NCBI RefSeq assembly: GCF_002116905.1
Contig: NZ_CP015118.1
Span: 1,426,001 to 1,490,000 of the forward strand
Reading direction: 5' to 3'
Length of the DNA: 64,000 nucleotides
Source of the DNA: Piscinibacter gummiphilus
Lineage (GTDB): Bacteria; Pseudomonadota; Gammaproteobacteria; Burkholderiales; Burkholderiaceae_C
In this document: positions 28,592-37,644 of the stretch, piece after piece
Position numbering within the stretch: position 1 is the first letter of the stretch
How the letters are laid out: each line of letters begins with the position of its first letter
The notes under the pieces: generated by a model
The model's database searches: none
Told to the model about the DNA's origin: nothing
The model's input: the letters and a program-made list of their open reading frames with translations, nothing else
Translations under genes and position numbers: made by a program

Positions 28592-30109
28592 TCACGGCTG
28601 CTGGACGCAGGTGAAGTTGTCCGCGTCCCGCGTGGATCCCTGGCCGTTGTACCTCGCGGCCTGAGGCCAGGGGCACAGAGGATGGGTGGCAGCCCTCGTG
28701 CCGACCCATGACGACGTGCGGGTGGCGAGAATGACCCGTTGCGGCGCCTGGCCCCGTTCCACCCAGTCCTCCAACGCCTGAAGCATGTCCGCGCCCTCGC
28801 CGCAATGAGGCATGCCTGGCGCCATGAAGAGGCGGACGCTGTCATCGGTGCGAGGCCCGAGTTTGTTTCGGACGGTCTCGTGATAGCGAACCGTGTTGTG
28901 GGCGGAGATCAGGGTGTCCGCCCATCCGTGGTAGAGGATCAGCTTGCCGCCACGTTGGACGAATGCGTCGATGTCGCCGCTGCTGGAGTCCGTGATGTGT
29001 CCGGTGCGGCTTCGGGCGAGGGGGTAGTCCCGGTCCAGATCGAATCGGGTGGCGTCCCAGCGGGGATCGCCGTGCACCAGCCAGCGGTAGTACTCGGGCC
29101 CTCCGATGCTGGTCATGATGGAGGACATCACCCATCCCGCGCCCTCGCTGCCCAAGGCCGGGCCCGCGATGAGGTGCTCCCCCGTCGCCAGGCGAGGACC
29201 GTCGTACAGCTTTCGCAACGCAGACAGTTCCGCCGCGTTCAGGCAGGCGGCCGTGTCGAAGACCTTGCATCGCAGGACGGCCGGGTCGAAGCGGCACTGC
29301 GTCGGGTTCTCCAGCACGCCGTCGTCCACGCCGTCCAGCCGGTCGCAGGCCTGCAGCACGGCCTGGTGGACGGCGGGCAGCTTGGTGTGCAGCGTCGGTG
29401 CGGTCGCGAGGATCTGCGAGTTCCAGATCATCTGCGCCATGATCTCTCCGAAGTTCATGGCGGGCGAGCCGGCGATCACGCCGTCGTAGTCTTCGGGATA
29501 TCGGCTCACTTCCATCAGCGCCTCCCGCCCACCGCCGGAGCAGCCTTGGAAGTAGGCGTGTCGCACAGGTGCCTTGTAGAAGATCTCGATGAGCTGCTTC
29601 ACCGCAAACGCGATCTCGTGGTTGGCGCGATGACCGAAATCGTCGACCTTGTCGGGCTGGCGATGGGCCCACCGCGCCGTTGCGCTCACGGCGTGACCGA
29701 GGTCGCTCGTCGCGGTGGCATACCCTTGCGCACTGCTCGCGTTCATGAGCCCTTCGCTCTGGGCGATGCCGCCGCTGAATCCGCCGCCACCGTAGCTGAG
29801 CAGCTTGCCGTTCCAGGTGTACGGCAACCAGGCTTCGGCCCGGATGTCCGAGTTCGGCGTCGGTCGCAAACGCAGTTGCACGCGGCACAGGGATGTGGAT
29901 GCCTTCGCGCTCATCACGCCGCCGAGGGCCTGGCCCTTCTCCAGGCTCTCCGCGCCATGGATCTGCCCGGTCCCCACCGTTCGCCCCACGAGTGACGCAC
30001 AGGCTTCGGCCGGAGGCTCGACTTGGGCGCCCGCCGCAGCGGGCATCAAGGCCAGGAGGGACGCCAGCGCTCCCCATTTGACCCACGGGTGTTGTTCTGC
30101 CAATCGCAT
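28592..30109 (-). CDS. Tannase/feruloyl esterase family protein
   Basis: A 505-residue esterase with a signal peptide (hydrophobic ~12-27, cleavage near AGA-QV). The triad again follows CS-D-HC: Cys190-Ser191 in GCSGGGRE, Asp398 in GWADT, His435-Cys436 in MPHC. It ends with the family's PLCPWPQ segment. It is convergent with the CocE-like gene (31 bases apart) and divergent from the next tannase. Sequence differences from the other copies around the lid (residues 230-330) imply a different substrate range. Confidence 0.9.
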   Translation of the reverse strand: MRLAEQHPWVKWGALASLLALMPAAAGAQVEPPAEACASLVGRTVGTGQIHGAESLEKGQALGGVMSAKASTSLCRVQLRLRPTPNSDIRAEAWLPYTWNGKLLSYGGGGFSGGIAQSEGLMNASSAQGYATATSDLGHAVSATARWAHRQPDKVDDFGHRANHEIAFAVKQLIEIFYKAPVRHAYFQGCSGGGREALMEVSRYPEDYDGVIAGSPAMNFGEIMAQMIWNSQILATAPTLHTKLPAVHQAVLQACDRLDGVDDGVLENPTQCRFDPAVLRCKVFDTAACLNAAELSALRKLYDGPRLATGEHLIAGPALGSEGAGWVMSSIMTSIGGPEYYRWLVHGDPRWDATRFDLDRDYPLARSRTGHITDSSSGDIDAFVQRGGKLILYHGWADTLISAHNTVRYHETVRNKLGPRTDDSVRLFMAPGMPHCGEGADMLQALEDWVERGQAPQRVILATRTSSWVGTRAATHPLCPWPQAARYNGQGSTRDADNFTCVQQP

Positions 30110-30587
30110 GGTGCTCGGATGTTCAAGTCGCGGTCAGCCCGCATCGGCATGTTGCCGCCGGGCGCGCCGGCGGGCGACGGGAGCTTCACCACGGCCACGG
30201 CGCTGAGCCGACACTTGGAGGGGCGGCCGGGACGGGGCGTGCTCGGGTGCAAACCCCAGCGTCCGGTTCGCGTCCCGCATGGAGGAAGGACGGCTGCGGT
30301 GCGGGCAACACCGCCGCGGACAGGGCGGAGCTCGTGCCTCAAGTAGTCGTCCTTTTGAATGGCATTAGCTGCACGTTGATCGACGGCGTTTCGCCAGGGG
30401 AATGCCCGCCGTGACACAGACGGGCATGCACAGTCCCCAGAGAAACCCGGAACCGGCCAACCGGAAGGCGCTCCGGTCGGGGGGCGCCAGCGATCGGAGG
30501 GGCCCGTGAAGCCCCCCTGTTTCAGAGTCGTGCCACCGTCGAACAATGACGGATCGTGTTTCCATCGAGCCGGCTGTCGGAGTGAAA
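30110..30587. promoter_or_regulatory. Divergent promoter region between two tannase genes
   Basis: A 478-base gap with no convincing gene. At 30364-30369 it contains the half-site ATTAGC, with the same extension on the reverse strand (GCTAATGC) seen at the other palindromes, but the partner half is not conserved. No clear promoter boxes or terminators were recognised. Confidence 0.35.
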
Positions 30588-32201
30588 GTGAAGAATCCGT
30601 GTTGTGGTGTGCTGTTCGCCCTTTCCCTGGTCGTGCTGTCGGGATGTGCCCGCTCCGTTGAACCGGATGCGGCCGCCGTCGCATGTTCCGCGCTCACGGG
30701 GAAGGTGTTGAGCCATGGCATCGTCAAGCAGGCGACGCCCGTGACGGCGGGGCAGTCCATGTCGCTGGCAGGCGTCGACGACAAGGTCGTCGCGCCGTTC
30801 GGCTTCTGCCGCATCGAGGCGACCCTCCGGTCGGAGCCCGGGTCCGAGATCCAGTCGCTGTACTGGCTGCCCATGAAGCCGTCCTGGAACGGCAAGTTCG
30901 TCGGACTGGGCAACGGGGGGTTCGGCGGCGTGATCCAGGAGGCACACATGTTCCCGGCATTGCGTCAGGGCTTCGCCGTGGCCGCCACGGACATGGGGCA
31001 TCCCGCGAGCTTCCCCCAGAATTTGGCGCCGATGAACGGCAAATGGGCCTACCAGCAACCGGTCAAGGTGCTGGATTGGGCTTACCGCGCGAACCATTTG
31101 ACCGCGGCGACCGGCAAGGAACTCATCGACGCCCACTTCGGCCAGAAGCCCAAGCGTTCGTATTTCCACGGCTGCTCGGATGGTGGCCGCGAAGCGCTGA
31201 TGCAGGCGGGTCGCTATCCCGACGACTATGACGGCATCATCGCCGGTGCGCCTGCCGCGGCGTTCACCGACTTGATGGCACACGCCCAATGGAACAACCG
31301 CCAGGCGGTCCCCACGCAGCTGACCGAAGAGAAGCTCGACCGGCTGCATGCCGAGGTGCTCGATCGTTGCGACGCACTGGACGGGGCCAAGGACGGTCTT
31401 CTGGAGAGCCCGTCTGCGTGCCGGTTCGATCCCGAAGTGCTGTCGTGCAAGCCGGGGGACGACCCGAAGCGCTGCCTCACTGGTGCCGAGGTCGAAGCCG
31501 TGCGAGCCACCTACAGGGGCCCGCGCACCGCGGACGGTCAGCAACTCTCCGCGGGGTTCAGCCCGGGGAGTGAGTACAAGGAAGGGTGGAGCCTCTGGAT
31601 CACGGGGCCGACCCTTCCGCTGGTCGGCACGGTCAAGAGCATGACGGGCGGGAGTCTTCTTTCGACGGACTTCTTCCGTTGGATGGTGCACGCCGATCCG
31701 GACTGGGAACGTGAGCGGTTCGACCTCGACAAGGATTTGCCGCTTGCCCGCCAGCGCCTCGCGGCGACCATCAACTCCGACCAGCTCGACATGACCCCGT
31801 TCTTCGCCCGGAACGGCAAGCTGATGCTCTATCACGGCTGGTCCGATGCGGCGTTGCCGCCGATGAACACGGTTCGCTACTTCGAAAGGCTGCAGGCCCG
31901 TCACGCGGACGCGGCGACGCAGCAGCTGCGCCTGTTCATGGCACCCGGGATGGGGCACTGCATGGGCGGCCCGGGTCCCAGCGTGTTCGATGCCCTGGAC
32001 GCCATGGATCGATGGACGGAGGGTGGGCCGCCGCCGGAACAGATGGTGGCCACCAAGTTCGACAAGGACGCTGCAGGCGCCTTGGGTCAGACCGCCAAGG
32101 TGCAGCGCACCCGCCCGCTGTGCGCGTGGCCCAAGGTGGCACGGTGGACGGGCCAGGGCTCGATCGACGCGGCCGAGAACTTCAGCTGCCAGACCCCGTG
32201 A
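30588..32201 (+). CDS. Tannase/feruloyl esterase family lipoprotein
   Basis: A 537-residue esterase. With the GTG at 30588 (GGAG seven bases upstream) the protein opens with a type II signal ending in the lipobox LSGC (Cys20). It is thus probably anchored in the outer membrane, unlike the other copies. The triad follows CS-D-HC: Cys196-Ser197 in GCSDGGRE, Asp420 in GWSDA, His457-Cys458 in MGHC. It ends with PLCAWPK and a final Cys-containing tail. An ATG at 30546 would bury the lipobox and is disfavoured. A surface or periplasmic role in removing phenolic acyl groups next to the TonB receptor is plausible. Confidence 0.88.
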   Translation: MKNPCCGVLFALSLVVLSGCARSVEPDAAAVACSALTGKVLSHGIVKQATPVTAGQSMSLAGVDDKVVAPFGFCRIEATLRSEPGSEIQSLYWLPMKPSWNGKFVGLGNGGFGGVIQEAHMFPALRQGFAVAATDMGHPASFPQNLAPMNGKWAYQQPVKVLDWAYRANHLTAATGKELIDAHFGQKPKRSYFHGCSDGGREALMQAGRYPDDYDGIIAGAPAAAFTDLMAHAQWNNRQAVPTQLTEEKLDRLHAEVLDRCDALDGAKDGLLESPSACRFDPEVLSCKPGDDPKRCLTGAEVEAVRATYRGPRTADGQQLSAGFSPGSEYKEGWSLWITGPTLPLVGTVKSMTGGSLLSTDFFRWMVHADPDWERERFDLDKDLPLARQRLAATINSDQLDMTPFFARNGKLMLYHGWSDAALPPMNTVRYFERLQARHADAATQQLRLFMAPGMGHCMGGPGPSVFDALDAMDRWTEGGPPPEQMVATKFDKDAAGALGQTAKVQRTRPLCAWPKVARWTGQGSIDAAENFSCQTP

Positions 32202-32320
32202 GGGCCTCGGAGCAAGGTCGGTGAAGGTGATGCCGCGTGTCGCCGGTGTGTGTCGGGGCGACCTTGGAATTCATCGCGGGACACCCCGTGGAACGGGGTC
32301 GTCAGCCAGGAGTACCACTG

Positions 32321-33031
32321 ATGATCAAGCGTGTCGTTCGATCGCGGGCGGCGGGGAAGCTCGCTCTCGCCATCTCCGCGGTCGTGAACGTGCTGACTGC
32401 GCAGGCGCAAGGCACCACGCCGACACCGTCGGCCGTCAGTCCGCAGGCCATCCGGGAGGCTGACAACCCGCTGCGGTTGATCATCGAAGCGGGCAAGCTC
32501 AAGCGCCGAGCCAAGGCGGATGAGCCCGCCGCAGCGGAGCCTGAGAACCGGCCGACACGGGCAGCACCAGCACCGCGCCAAGCCGCGCCCAAGCCTGCGC
32601 AGATGCCCGCGAAAGCCCTGCCGTCCGCCAGCGAGGGCGTGGTTGCCGCAGAGTCTCTTCGCGCGCCGCCGCCCGAGGCGATCGCCTCTGCGCCGTCCAT
32701 GGCCAAGGCGGCAAGCGGAGCCGAATCGGCCCGCCTGCCCGAGCGCGCGTCCGTCGAGGCACCGGGGGCCACCCCGGTCCCTTCGCGGCTGGTGCAGGTC
32801 GTGGAGCCCGAGATTCCCCTGGCCGTGCTGCGCCGCATGACCAGGGACATCGAAGTGGTGGTCGACTTCATCGTGAACGTCGACGGCAGTGTTTCGGATG
32901 TGACCGTCCGTTCCAGTCCGATCAAGGCGGTGGAGCCCGCGGTGGTGCAGGCCGTGGCCCAATGGCGCTACGCCCCGGTCTCCGAGGCGCGGGCGCAGTC
33001 GGCGCAACTGGTGCTTCAGGCCGGGCCCTGA
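32321..33031 (+). CDS. TonB C-terminal domain protein
   Basis: A 237-residue protein with an N-terminal signal-like segment (KLALAISAVVNVLTAQA). A long Ala/Pro-rich linker (~60-165) and a C-terminal TonB-type domain follow: IEVVVDFIVNVDGSVSDVTVRSS, then AVVQAVAQWRYAPV. The TonB fold contacts the TonB box of outer-membrane receptors. Unlike classic TonB it appears to have a cleavable signal rather than a lasting membrane anchor, so its link to ExbBD is unclear. ATG at 32321 has AGGAG upstream. It follows the lipoprotein esterase by ~120 bases and may be co-transcribed. Confidence 0.75.
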   Translation: MIKRVVRSRAAGKLALAISAVVNVLTAQAQGTTPTPSAVSPQAIREADNPLRLIIEAGKLKRRAKADEPAAAEPENRPTRAAPAPRQAAPKPAQMPAKALPSASEGVVAAESLRAPPPEAIASAPSMAKAASGAESARLPERASVEAPGATPVPSRLVQVVEPEIPLAVLRRMTRDIEVVVDFIVNVDGSVSDVTVRSSPIKAVEPAVVQAVAQWRYAPVSEARAQSAQLVLQAGP

Positions 33032-33041
33032 ACGGGCCCGG
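33021..33041. terminator. Stem-loop spanning the TonB-like gene stop
   Basis: CCGGGCCC (33021-33028) pairs with GGGCCCGG (33034-33041); the 5-base loop contains the TGA stop codon. It sits between two convergent genes 13 bases apart, so it could terminate both. No T run. Confidence 0.45.
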
Positions 33042-33044
33042 GCG

Positions 33045-34238
33045 TCAGCCCTGTGCGCGATGCGAGGAGACCGCGTCGCGAAGCACGGGGGCGATCACGC
33101 TGGTCAGGTTCGCACCCGGCTGCTGCACCATCGACACCACCGCCAGTTCGAGCTCCGGATCCGACCAGGTGACGGTGCCGTAAGCGCCGCCCCATCCGAA
33201 CGTTCCCAGCCCTCGCCCGTGGCCGCATGACGGGTCCTCCAGCACCGCGACACCCAGGCCGAATCCGAAACCTCCGGTCCAGTCCGGGTAGACCTCGTCG
33301 AACAGCTGACCAACGTGGTTCCGCGCCATCGATCGGACCGACTCCGGCTTGAGGATCTGGCGCCCCTCAAGCGTGCCGTGGTTCAACAGCATCAGTTCGT
33401 AGCGCAGGAAGTCGTGGGCCGTGCTGAACAGATTGCCGGCCCCCGAAAGATGCCGGTACGGGCCATCGCCGAACATCGAGGGAATGGCCTGCCAGCTGTC
33501 CCCGGCCCTCTGGACGACCGGGACGATGCGCCCGCGCTCCGCCGCAGGCACGTTGAAGGCCGTGTCCCGCATGCCGAGGGGCTGGAACAGGCGCTCCTCG
33601 AGGAACACGTCGGCGCTCAGGCCCGAACAGACCTCGACGATGCGAAGCAGCGTGTCGAAGCCGTCGGTCGGGGAATAGGCCCAGCGGCTGCCAGGCTGGA
33701 AGTCCAACGCCATCGATCCGAGGCGATCGACGTAGTCGGCCAGGCTGTCGCCCTGACGGCGCTCGACCTTGTTGATGAGCGATGCAACCGACGTCAGTCC
33801 GCCCATCGGGGCGCTGGAGAGGCCGCCGGTATGGGTCAGCAGGTCCTTGATCCGGAGCTCGCGTTGTGCAGGGACGAGCCGGACCTCTTCCGGTGAGGTC
33901 GTTCCCGGCGGGGCGACGGCGACCTGTTGATCCTTGAAACTCGGAATGAAGCGGCTGACCGGGTCATCGATGTCGAGGCGCCCGTCTTCCTGCATCATCA
34001 GCACGGCCACGGCCGTGATGGACTTCGTCGACGACATCATCCGGAACAGATCATGAGCCTGCAGGCGCATGCCGGATGTCGCGTCGCGGAACCCCTGAGC
34101 TTCATGGAAGATCAGTTCGTTCCTGTGTGCCACGGCGGTCACGGTGCCGAGGATCCGGTCCTGGTCGATCTGCTGCTGCAGCGCGGCTCTCAGCGCGTCC
34201 ACAGGCGGTGGAAGATGTGTTCCGGATGTGTGGCTCAT
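33045..34238 (-). CDS. Beta-lactamase-fold serine hydrolase (EstB-like)
   Basis: A 397-residue member of the serine beta-lactamase/class C-like esterase family. The catalytic SxxK tetrad is Ser69-Ser-Thr-Lys72 in MMSSTKS; a tyrosine motif follows in WAYSPTDGF, and GYGxxWxx-like WGGAYGTVTW near the C-terminus forms the third element. No signal peptide is seen, pointing to a cytoplasmic esterase or lactonase rather than an antibiotic-resistance enzyme. It starts 2 bases after the SDR stop and ends the operon of GH1, dehydratase, FAH hydrolase and SDR. The pathway there lacks an obvious sugar lactonase, a job this enzyme might do (speculation). Confidence 0.85.
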   Translation of the reverse strand: MSHTSGTHLPPPVDALRAALQQQIDQDRILGTVTAVAHRNELIFHEAQGFRDATSGMRLQAHDLFRMMSSTKSITAVAVLMMQEDGRLDIDDPVSRFIPSFKDQQVAVAPPGTTSPEEVRLVPAQRELRIKDLLTHTGGLSSAPMGGLTSVASLINKVERRQGDSLADYVDRLGSMALDFQPGSRWAYSPTDGFDTLLRIVEVCSGLSADVFLEERLFQPLGMRDTAFNVPAAERGRIVPVVQRAGDSWQAIPSMFGDGPYRHLSGAGNLFSTAHDFLRYELMLLNHGTLEGRQILKPESVRSMARNHVGQLFDEVYPDWTGGFGFGLGVAVLEDPSCGHGRGLGTFGWGGAYGTVTWSDPELELAVVSMVQQPGANLTSVIAPVLRDAVSSHRAQG

Positions 34239-34240
34239 CG

Positions 34241-34993
34241 TCAGTACGTCGCCCGACCCGCCGAAAGGTCGAACACGGCGCCGGTGGCGCAGGAGTTCTC
34301 CTCCGACAGCAGCCAGCAGACCATGGACACCACTTCGTCGACTTCGACGAACCGGCCCCGCGGAATCTTGGAGAGCATGTAGTCGATCTGGGCCTGTGGC
34401 ATCTGATCGAACATCTTCGTGCGCGCCGCCGCCGGCGTGATCGCGTTGACCGCGATGTTCAGCGTTGCCGTCTCCTTGCCCAGGCTCTTGGTCAGGGCGA
34501 GCATGCCAGCCTTCGCGGCACCATACGCTGATGCGTTGGGATTGCCTTCCTTCGCCGCGATCGACGCGACGTTGACGATCCGGCCGTAGTCGGCCGCGAT
34601 CATCACCTTGACCACGGCCTGGTTCACGTGGAAGGTGCTCACGAGGTTGGTTTGGATCACGCGGTTCCAGTCCTCGGGGGGGTAGTCCGCCAGCGGCGTG
34701 GTGGGACCCGTGATGCCGGCGCTGTGCACGAGGCCATCGATGCGGCCGCGGCGGGCCATCACATCGCGCACGGCGTCATGCACGGCGGCGTTGTCGGTCA
34801 GGTCGATGGACCGCGTTCCAACGCGGTCCCCGCCGTTCAGTTCCTGGCTCGCCGCGTCCAGCGCGCCGGCGTCGATGTCCCAGAGCTCGATGCTCGCGCC
34901 ACTGGCGAGCAGCCGGGCGGCGATGCCCTTGCCGAAGCCGCCGGCGCCGCCGGTGATGACCACCACGCGGTTCTTGAAGTCGTAAGCGTTCAT
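34241..34993 (-). CDS. Short-chain dehydrogenase, probable 2-keto-3-deoxy-sugar-acid dehydrogenase
   Basis: A 250-residue NAD(P)-dependent short-chain dehydrogenase with Gly motif TGGAGGFGKGIA near residue 15. The active-site Ser is in VNVASIAAKEG and the YGAAK catalytic pair follows. GGAGGACCC precedes the ATG at 34993. Its partners are a FAH-family hydrolase 10 bases upstream and an IlvD/Edd dehydratase. This trio matches the known non-phosphorylative route in which 2-keto-3-deoxy-L-rhamnonate or -fuconate is oxidised at C4 and then hydrolysed to pyruvate and a hydroxy acid. The exact sugar acid is not determined. Confidence 0.82.
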   Translation of the reverse strand: MNAYDFKNRVVVITGGAGGFGKGIAARLLASGASIELWDIDAGALDAASQELNGGDRVGTRSIDLTDNAAVHDAVRDVMARRGRIDGLVHSAGITGPTTPLADYPPEDWNRVIQTNLVSTFHVNQAVVKVMIAADYGRIVNVASIAAKEGNPNASAYGAAKAGMLALTKSLGKETATLNIAVNAITPAAARTKMFDQMPQAQIDYMLSKIPRGRFVEVDEVVSMVCWLLSEENSCATGAVFDLSAGRATY

Positions 34994-35003
34994 GGGTCCT
35001 CCG

Positions 35004-35849
35004 TCAGCTCGCCACCGTGAATTGAGACTGCTCGCCCAGACCCTGGATGCCCAGGCGCATGCGTTGTCCGGCGCGCAGGAAGACGGGCGTGGGCTTGATG
35101 CCCATGCCGACACCCGGTGGCGTGCCCGTGGAGATGACGTCGCCAGGCTGCAGGCTCATGAACTGGCTGAGGTAGGCCACCAGTTGCGGCACCTTGAAGA
35201 TCATGTGGCGGGTGTTGCCGTTCTGGTAGCGGTGGCCGTCGACGTCGAGCCACATGTCGAGCGCGTGCGGGTCGGCCACCTCGTCCGACGTGACCAGCCA
35301 CGGGCCGATCGGACCGAAGGTGTCGCACCCCTTGCCCTTGTCCCAGCTGCCGCCGCGCTCGAGCTGGTAGCTGCGTTCCGAGACGTCGTTGATGACGCAG
35401 AAGCCCGCGACGTGCGCCATCGCGTCCTCTTCCCGGATGTAGGCGCCGCCCTGGCCGATGACGACACCGAGTTCCACCTCCCAGTCCGTCTTCTCCGACG
35501 CGCGCGGAATCCTGACGTCGTCGTTCGGGCCGACCACCGACGAGAGCCATTTGCTGAACACGATGGGCTCGTTCGGAATGGGCATCCCGGACTCCGCCGC
35601 GTGATCGGAATAGTTGAGGCCGATGCAGATGAACTTCCCGATGCGACCCACGCACGGCCCCACACGCAGGCCGGCATCCAGCGCCGGCAGGCGGGTGTGG
35701 TCGAGCGCGCGCAGTGCCTGCAGCCCCTGGGGCAACAGGACCTCGCCGCCGATGTCCGGGACCACACCGGACAGGTCTCGGATCACTCCGCTCGTGTCCA
35801 GCAGGGCGGGACGCTCTTGGCCGGGGGCGCCGACGCGCATCAATTTCAT
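35004..35849 (-). CDS. FAH-family hydrolase, probable 2,4-diketo-3-deoxy-sugar-acid hydrolase
   Basis: A 281-residue member of the fumarylacetoacetate hydrolase family. Metal-binding acids are in the segment EVELGVVIGQGG (about residues 123-135) and in the DVSERSYQLERGG region. Conserved KGCDTFGPIGPWLVT and GDVISTGTPPGVGMG are present. The family member acting in L-rhamnose/L-fucose oxidation cleaves 2,4-diketo-3-deoxy-aldonate to pyruvate plus L-lactate or a related hydroxy acid, fitting the SDR and dehydratase neighbours. ATG at 35849 with GAGGAG upstream is clearly the start; the longer frame is noise. A related ureidoglycolate-lyase-like role is less likely in this context. Confidence 0.85.
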   Translation of the reverse strand: MKLMRVGAPGQERPALLDTSGVIRDLSGVVPDIGGEVLLPQGLQALRALDHTRLPALDAGLRVGPCVGRIGKFICIGLNYSDHAAESGMPIPNEPIVFSKWLSSVVGPNDDVRIPRASEKTDWEVELGVVIGQGGAYIREEDAMAHVAGFCVINDVSERSYQLERGGSWDKGKGCDTFGPIGPWLVTSDEVADPHALDMWLDVDGHRYQNGNTRHMIFKVPQLVAYLSQFMSLQPGDVISTGTPPGVGMGIKPTPVFLRAGQRMRLGIQGLGEQSQFTVAS

Positions 35850-35895
35850 GGTTCCAAACTCCTCTGTCTTGTCTCGCGCTTGTCGCCGGGGGCGT

Positions 35896-37644
35896 TCAAT
35901 GCGAATGGGCGGGAATGTCGGCGCCTCGGCAGCCGACGAGAAAATCGAAGTCGCAGCCTTCATCGGCCTGCAGGACGTGTTCGAGGTAGAGGCCTCGGTA
36001 GCCGCCGGGGGGAGCGACCGGCGCGGTCTCGGCGGGCTGTTGCTCGCGGGCGGCGAGGCGCGCCTGCAGTACCTCGTCGGAGATGTCGAGGTGGATGCGA
36101 CCGCCCATGGCATCGATCTCGATCCAGTCCCCATCGCGCACGATGGCCAGGGGGCCGCCGGCCCGTGCTTCGGGAGACACGTGCAGGACGACGGTGCCGT
36201 AGGCCGTGCCACTCATGCGGGCGTCGCTGATGCGGACCAGGTCGGTGACGCCTTGGGCGAGCAACTTCGGCGGCAGGCCCATGTTGCCGACCTCGGCCAT
36301 GCCCGGATAGCCGAGCGGGCCGCAGTTCTTCAGGACCATGACGGACTGGGCGTCGACCGGCAGGTCCGGGTCGTTGATGCGCGACTTGTAGTGGTCGAAG
36401 TTCTCGAACACCACGGCGCGACCCGCATGCTTCAGCAGGGACGGTGTCGCGGCCGAAGGTTTCAGGACGGCGCCCCGCGGCGCGAGGTTCCCACGCAGCA
36501 CGCACAGTCCGCCGTCGGCGGCGAGCGGCTTGTCGATGGGACGAATGACCTCGTCGTCGTGGATCGGGGCTTCGCGAACGTTGTTCCAGAGGGTGTCCCC
36601 GTTGACGGTCAGTGCGTCCGGGAAGGGGATCAGTCCGGCTTCGCCCAGTCGCCTCAGGACGGCAGGCAGGCCACCGGCATAGTAGAAGTCCTCCATCAGG
36701 AACTTGCCCGACGGCTGCAGGTTGACGATCGTGGGCGCGCCGCGTCCCCAGCGCGTCCAGTCGTCGAGGTCCAGCGCCACGCCGATGCGCCCGGCAATCG
36801 CCTTCAGGTGGATGACGGCGTTGGTGCTGCCGCCGATCGCCGCGATGGTGCGGATGGTGTTGCAGAAGGCCTCGCGGGTGAGGATCTTCGACAGCCGCAA
36901 GTCATCCCAGACCATCTGCACGATCCGCATGCCACTCATGTGGGCCAGGACGCTGCGGCGCGAATCCACGGCGGGGATGGCGGCGTTGTGAGGCAGGGTC
37001 ACACCGAGCGCTTCCGCCATGCTGGCCATCGTGCTGGCGGTGCCCATGGTGTTGCAATGGCCCGCGGAGCGCGACATGTCGGCCTCGGCCGCCATGAAGT
37101 CGTGAATGGAAATGGTGCCGGCCTTCACTTGTTCGGAGAGCTGCCACACACCCGTGCCCGAGCCGATCGTCCCGCCCTTGTGGCGGCCGTTGAGCATGGG
37201 TCCGCCGGAGACGACGAGTGCCGGCACATCGCAGCTGGCAGCGCCCATCAGCAGCGCCGGCGTGGTCTTGTCGCAGCCGGTCAACAGGATGACGCCATCG
37301 ATCGGATTCCCGCGGATGGCCTCTTCCACGTCCATGCTCGCGAGGTTCCGGGTCAGCATGGCGGTGGGCCGCAGGTTCGACTCGCCGTTGCTGAAGACCG
37401 GGAACTCCAGCGGGAAGCCGCCCGCCTCGATCACGCCTCGCTTCACGTGTTCCGCGAGCTGGCGGAAGTGCGCGTTGCAAGGTGTCAGCTCGCTGAACGT
37501 GTTGCAGATGCCGATGATCGGTTTGCCTGCGAACTGATGCGAGGCGATGCCCTGGTTGCGCATCCATCCGCGGTGGATGAAGCTGTTCTTGTCCGCGCCA
37601 CCGAACCAATGGGACGAGCGAAGCGGCTTCTTGGCCTCAGTCAT
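35896..37644 (-). CDS. IlvD/Edd family sugar-acid dehydratase
   Basis: A 582-residue iron-sulphur dehydratase of the dihydroxy-acid/6-phosphogluconate/aldonate dehydratase family. It converts an aldonate to its 2-keto-3-deoxy form. Cluster cysteines are visible in GICNTFSELTPCN, TGCDKTTPALLMGA and AGHCNTMGTAS. The length and LGCV-free N-terminal SSHWFGGADKNSFIHRGWMRNQG match arabonate/xylonate-type members. It overlaps the GH1 stop by 8 bases and is followed by the FAH hydrolase 46 bases on. L-rhamnonate dehydratase is usually an enolase-superfamily protein, so use of IlvD/Edd here suggests L-fuconate, L-arabonate or D-galactonate-like acids, or a substitution within the rhamnose route. Confidence 0.87.
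   Translation of the reverse strand: MTEAKKPLRSSHWFGGADKNSFIHRGWMRNQGIASHQFAGKPIIGICNTFSELTPCNAHFRQLAEHVKRGVIEAGGFPLEFPVFSNGESNLRPTAMLTRNLASMDVEEAIRGNPIDGVILLTGCDKTTPALLMGAASCDVPALVVSGGPMLNGRHKGGTIGSGTGVWQLSEQVKAGTISIHDFMAAEADMSRSAGHCNTMGTASTMASMAEALGVTLPHNAAIPAVDSRRSVLAHMSGMRIVQMVWDDLRLSKILTREAFCNTIRTIAAIGGSTNAVIHLKAIAGRIGVALDLDDWTRWGRGAPTIVNLQPSGKFLMEDFYYAGGLPAVLRRLGEAGLIPFPDALTVNGDTLWNNVREAPIHDDEVIRPIDKPLAADGGLCVLRGNLAPRGAVLKPSAATPSLLKHAGRAVVFENFDHYKSRINDPDLPVDAQSVMVLKNCGPLGYPGMAEVGNMGLPPKLLAQGVTDLVRISDARMSGTAYGTVVLHVSPEARAGGPLAIVRDGDWIEIDAMGGRIHLDISDEVLQARLAAREQQPAETAPVAPPGGYRGLYLEHVLQADEGCDFDFLVGCRGADIPAHSH

Noticed and set aside
30364..30369. Full LysR-type site between the two divergent tannase genes
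   Set aside because: Only one half (ATTAGC with GC extension) is present; the partner half does not match, so it is not counted as a full site.
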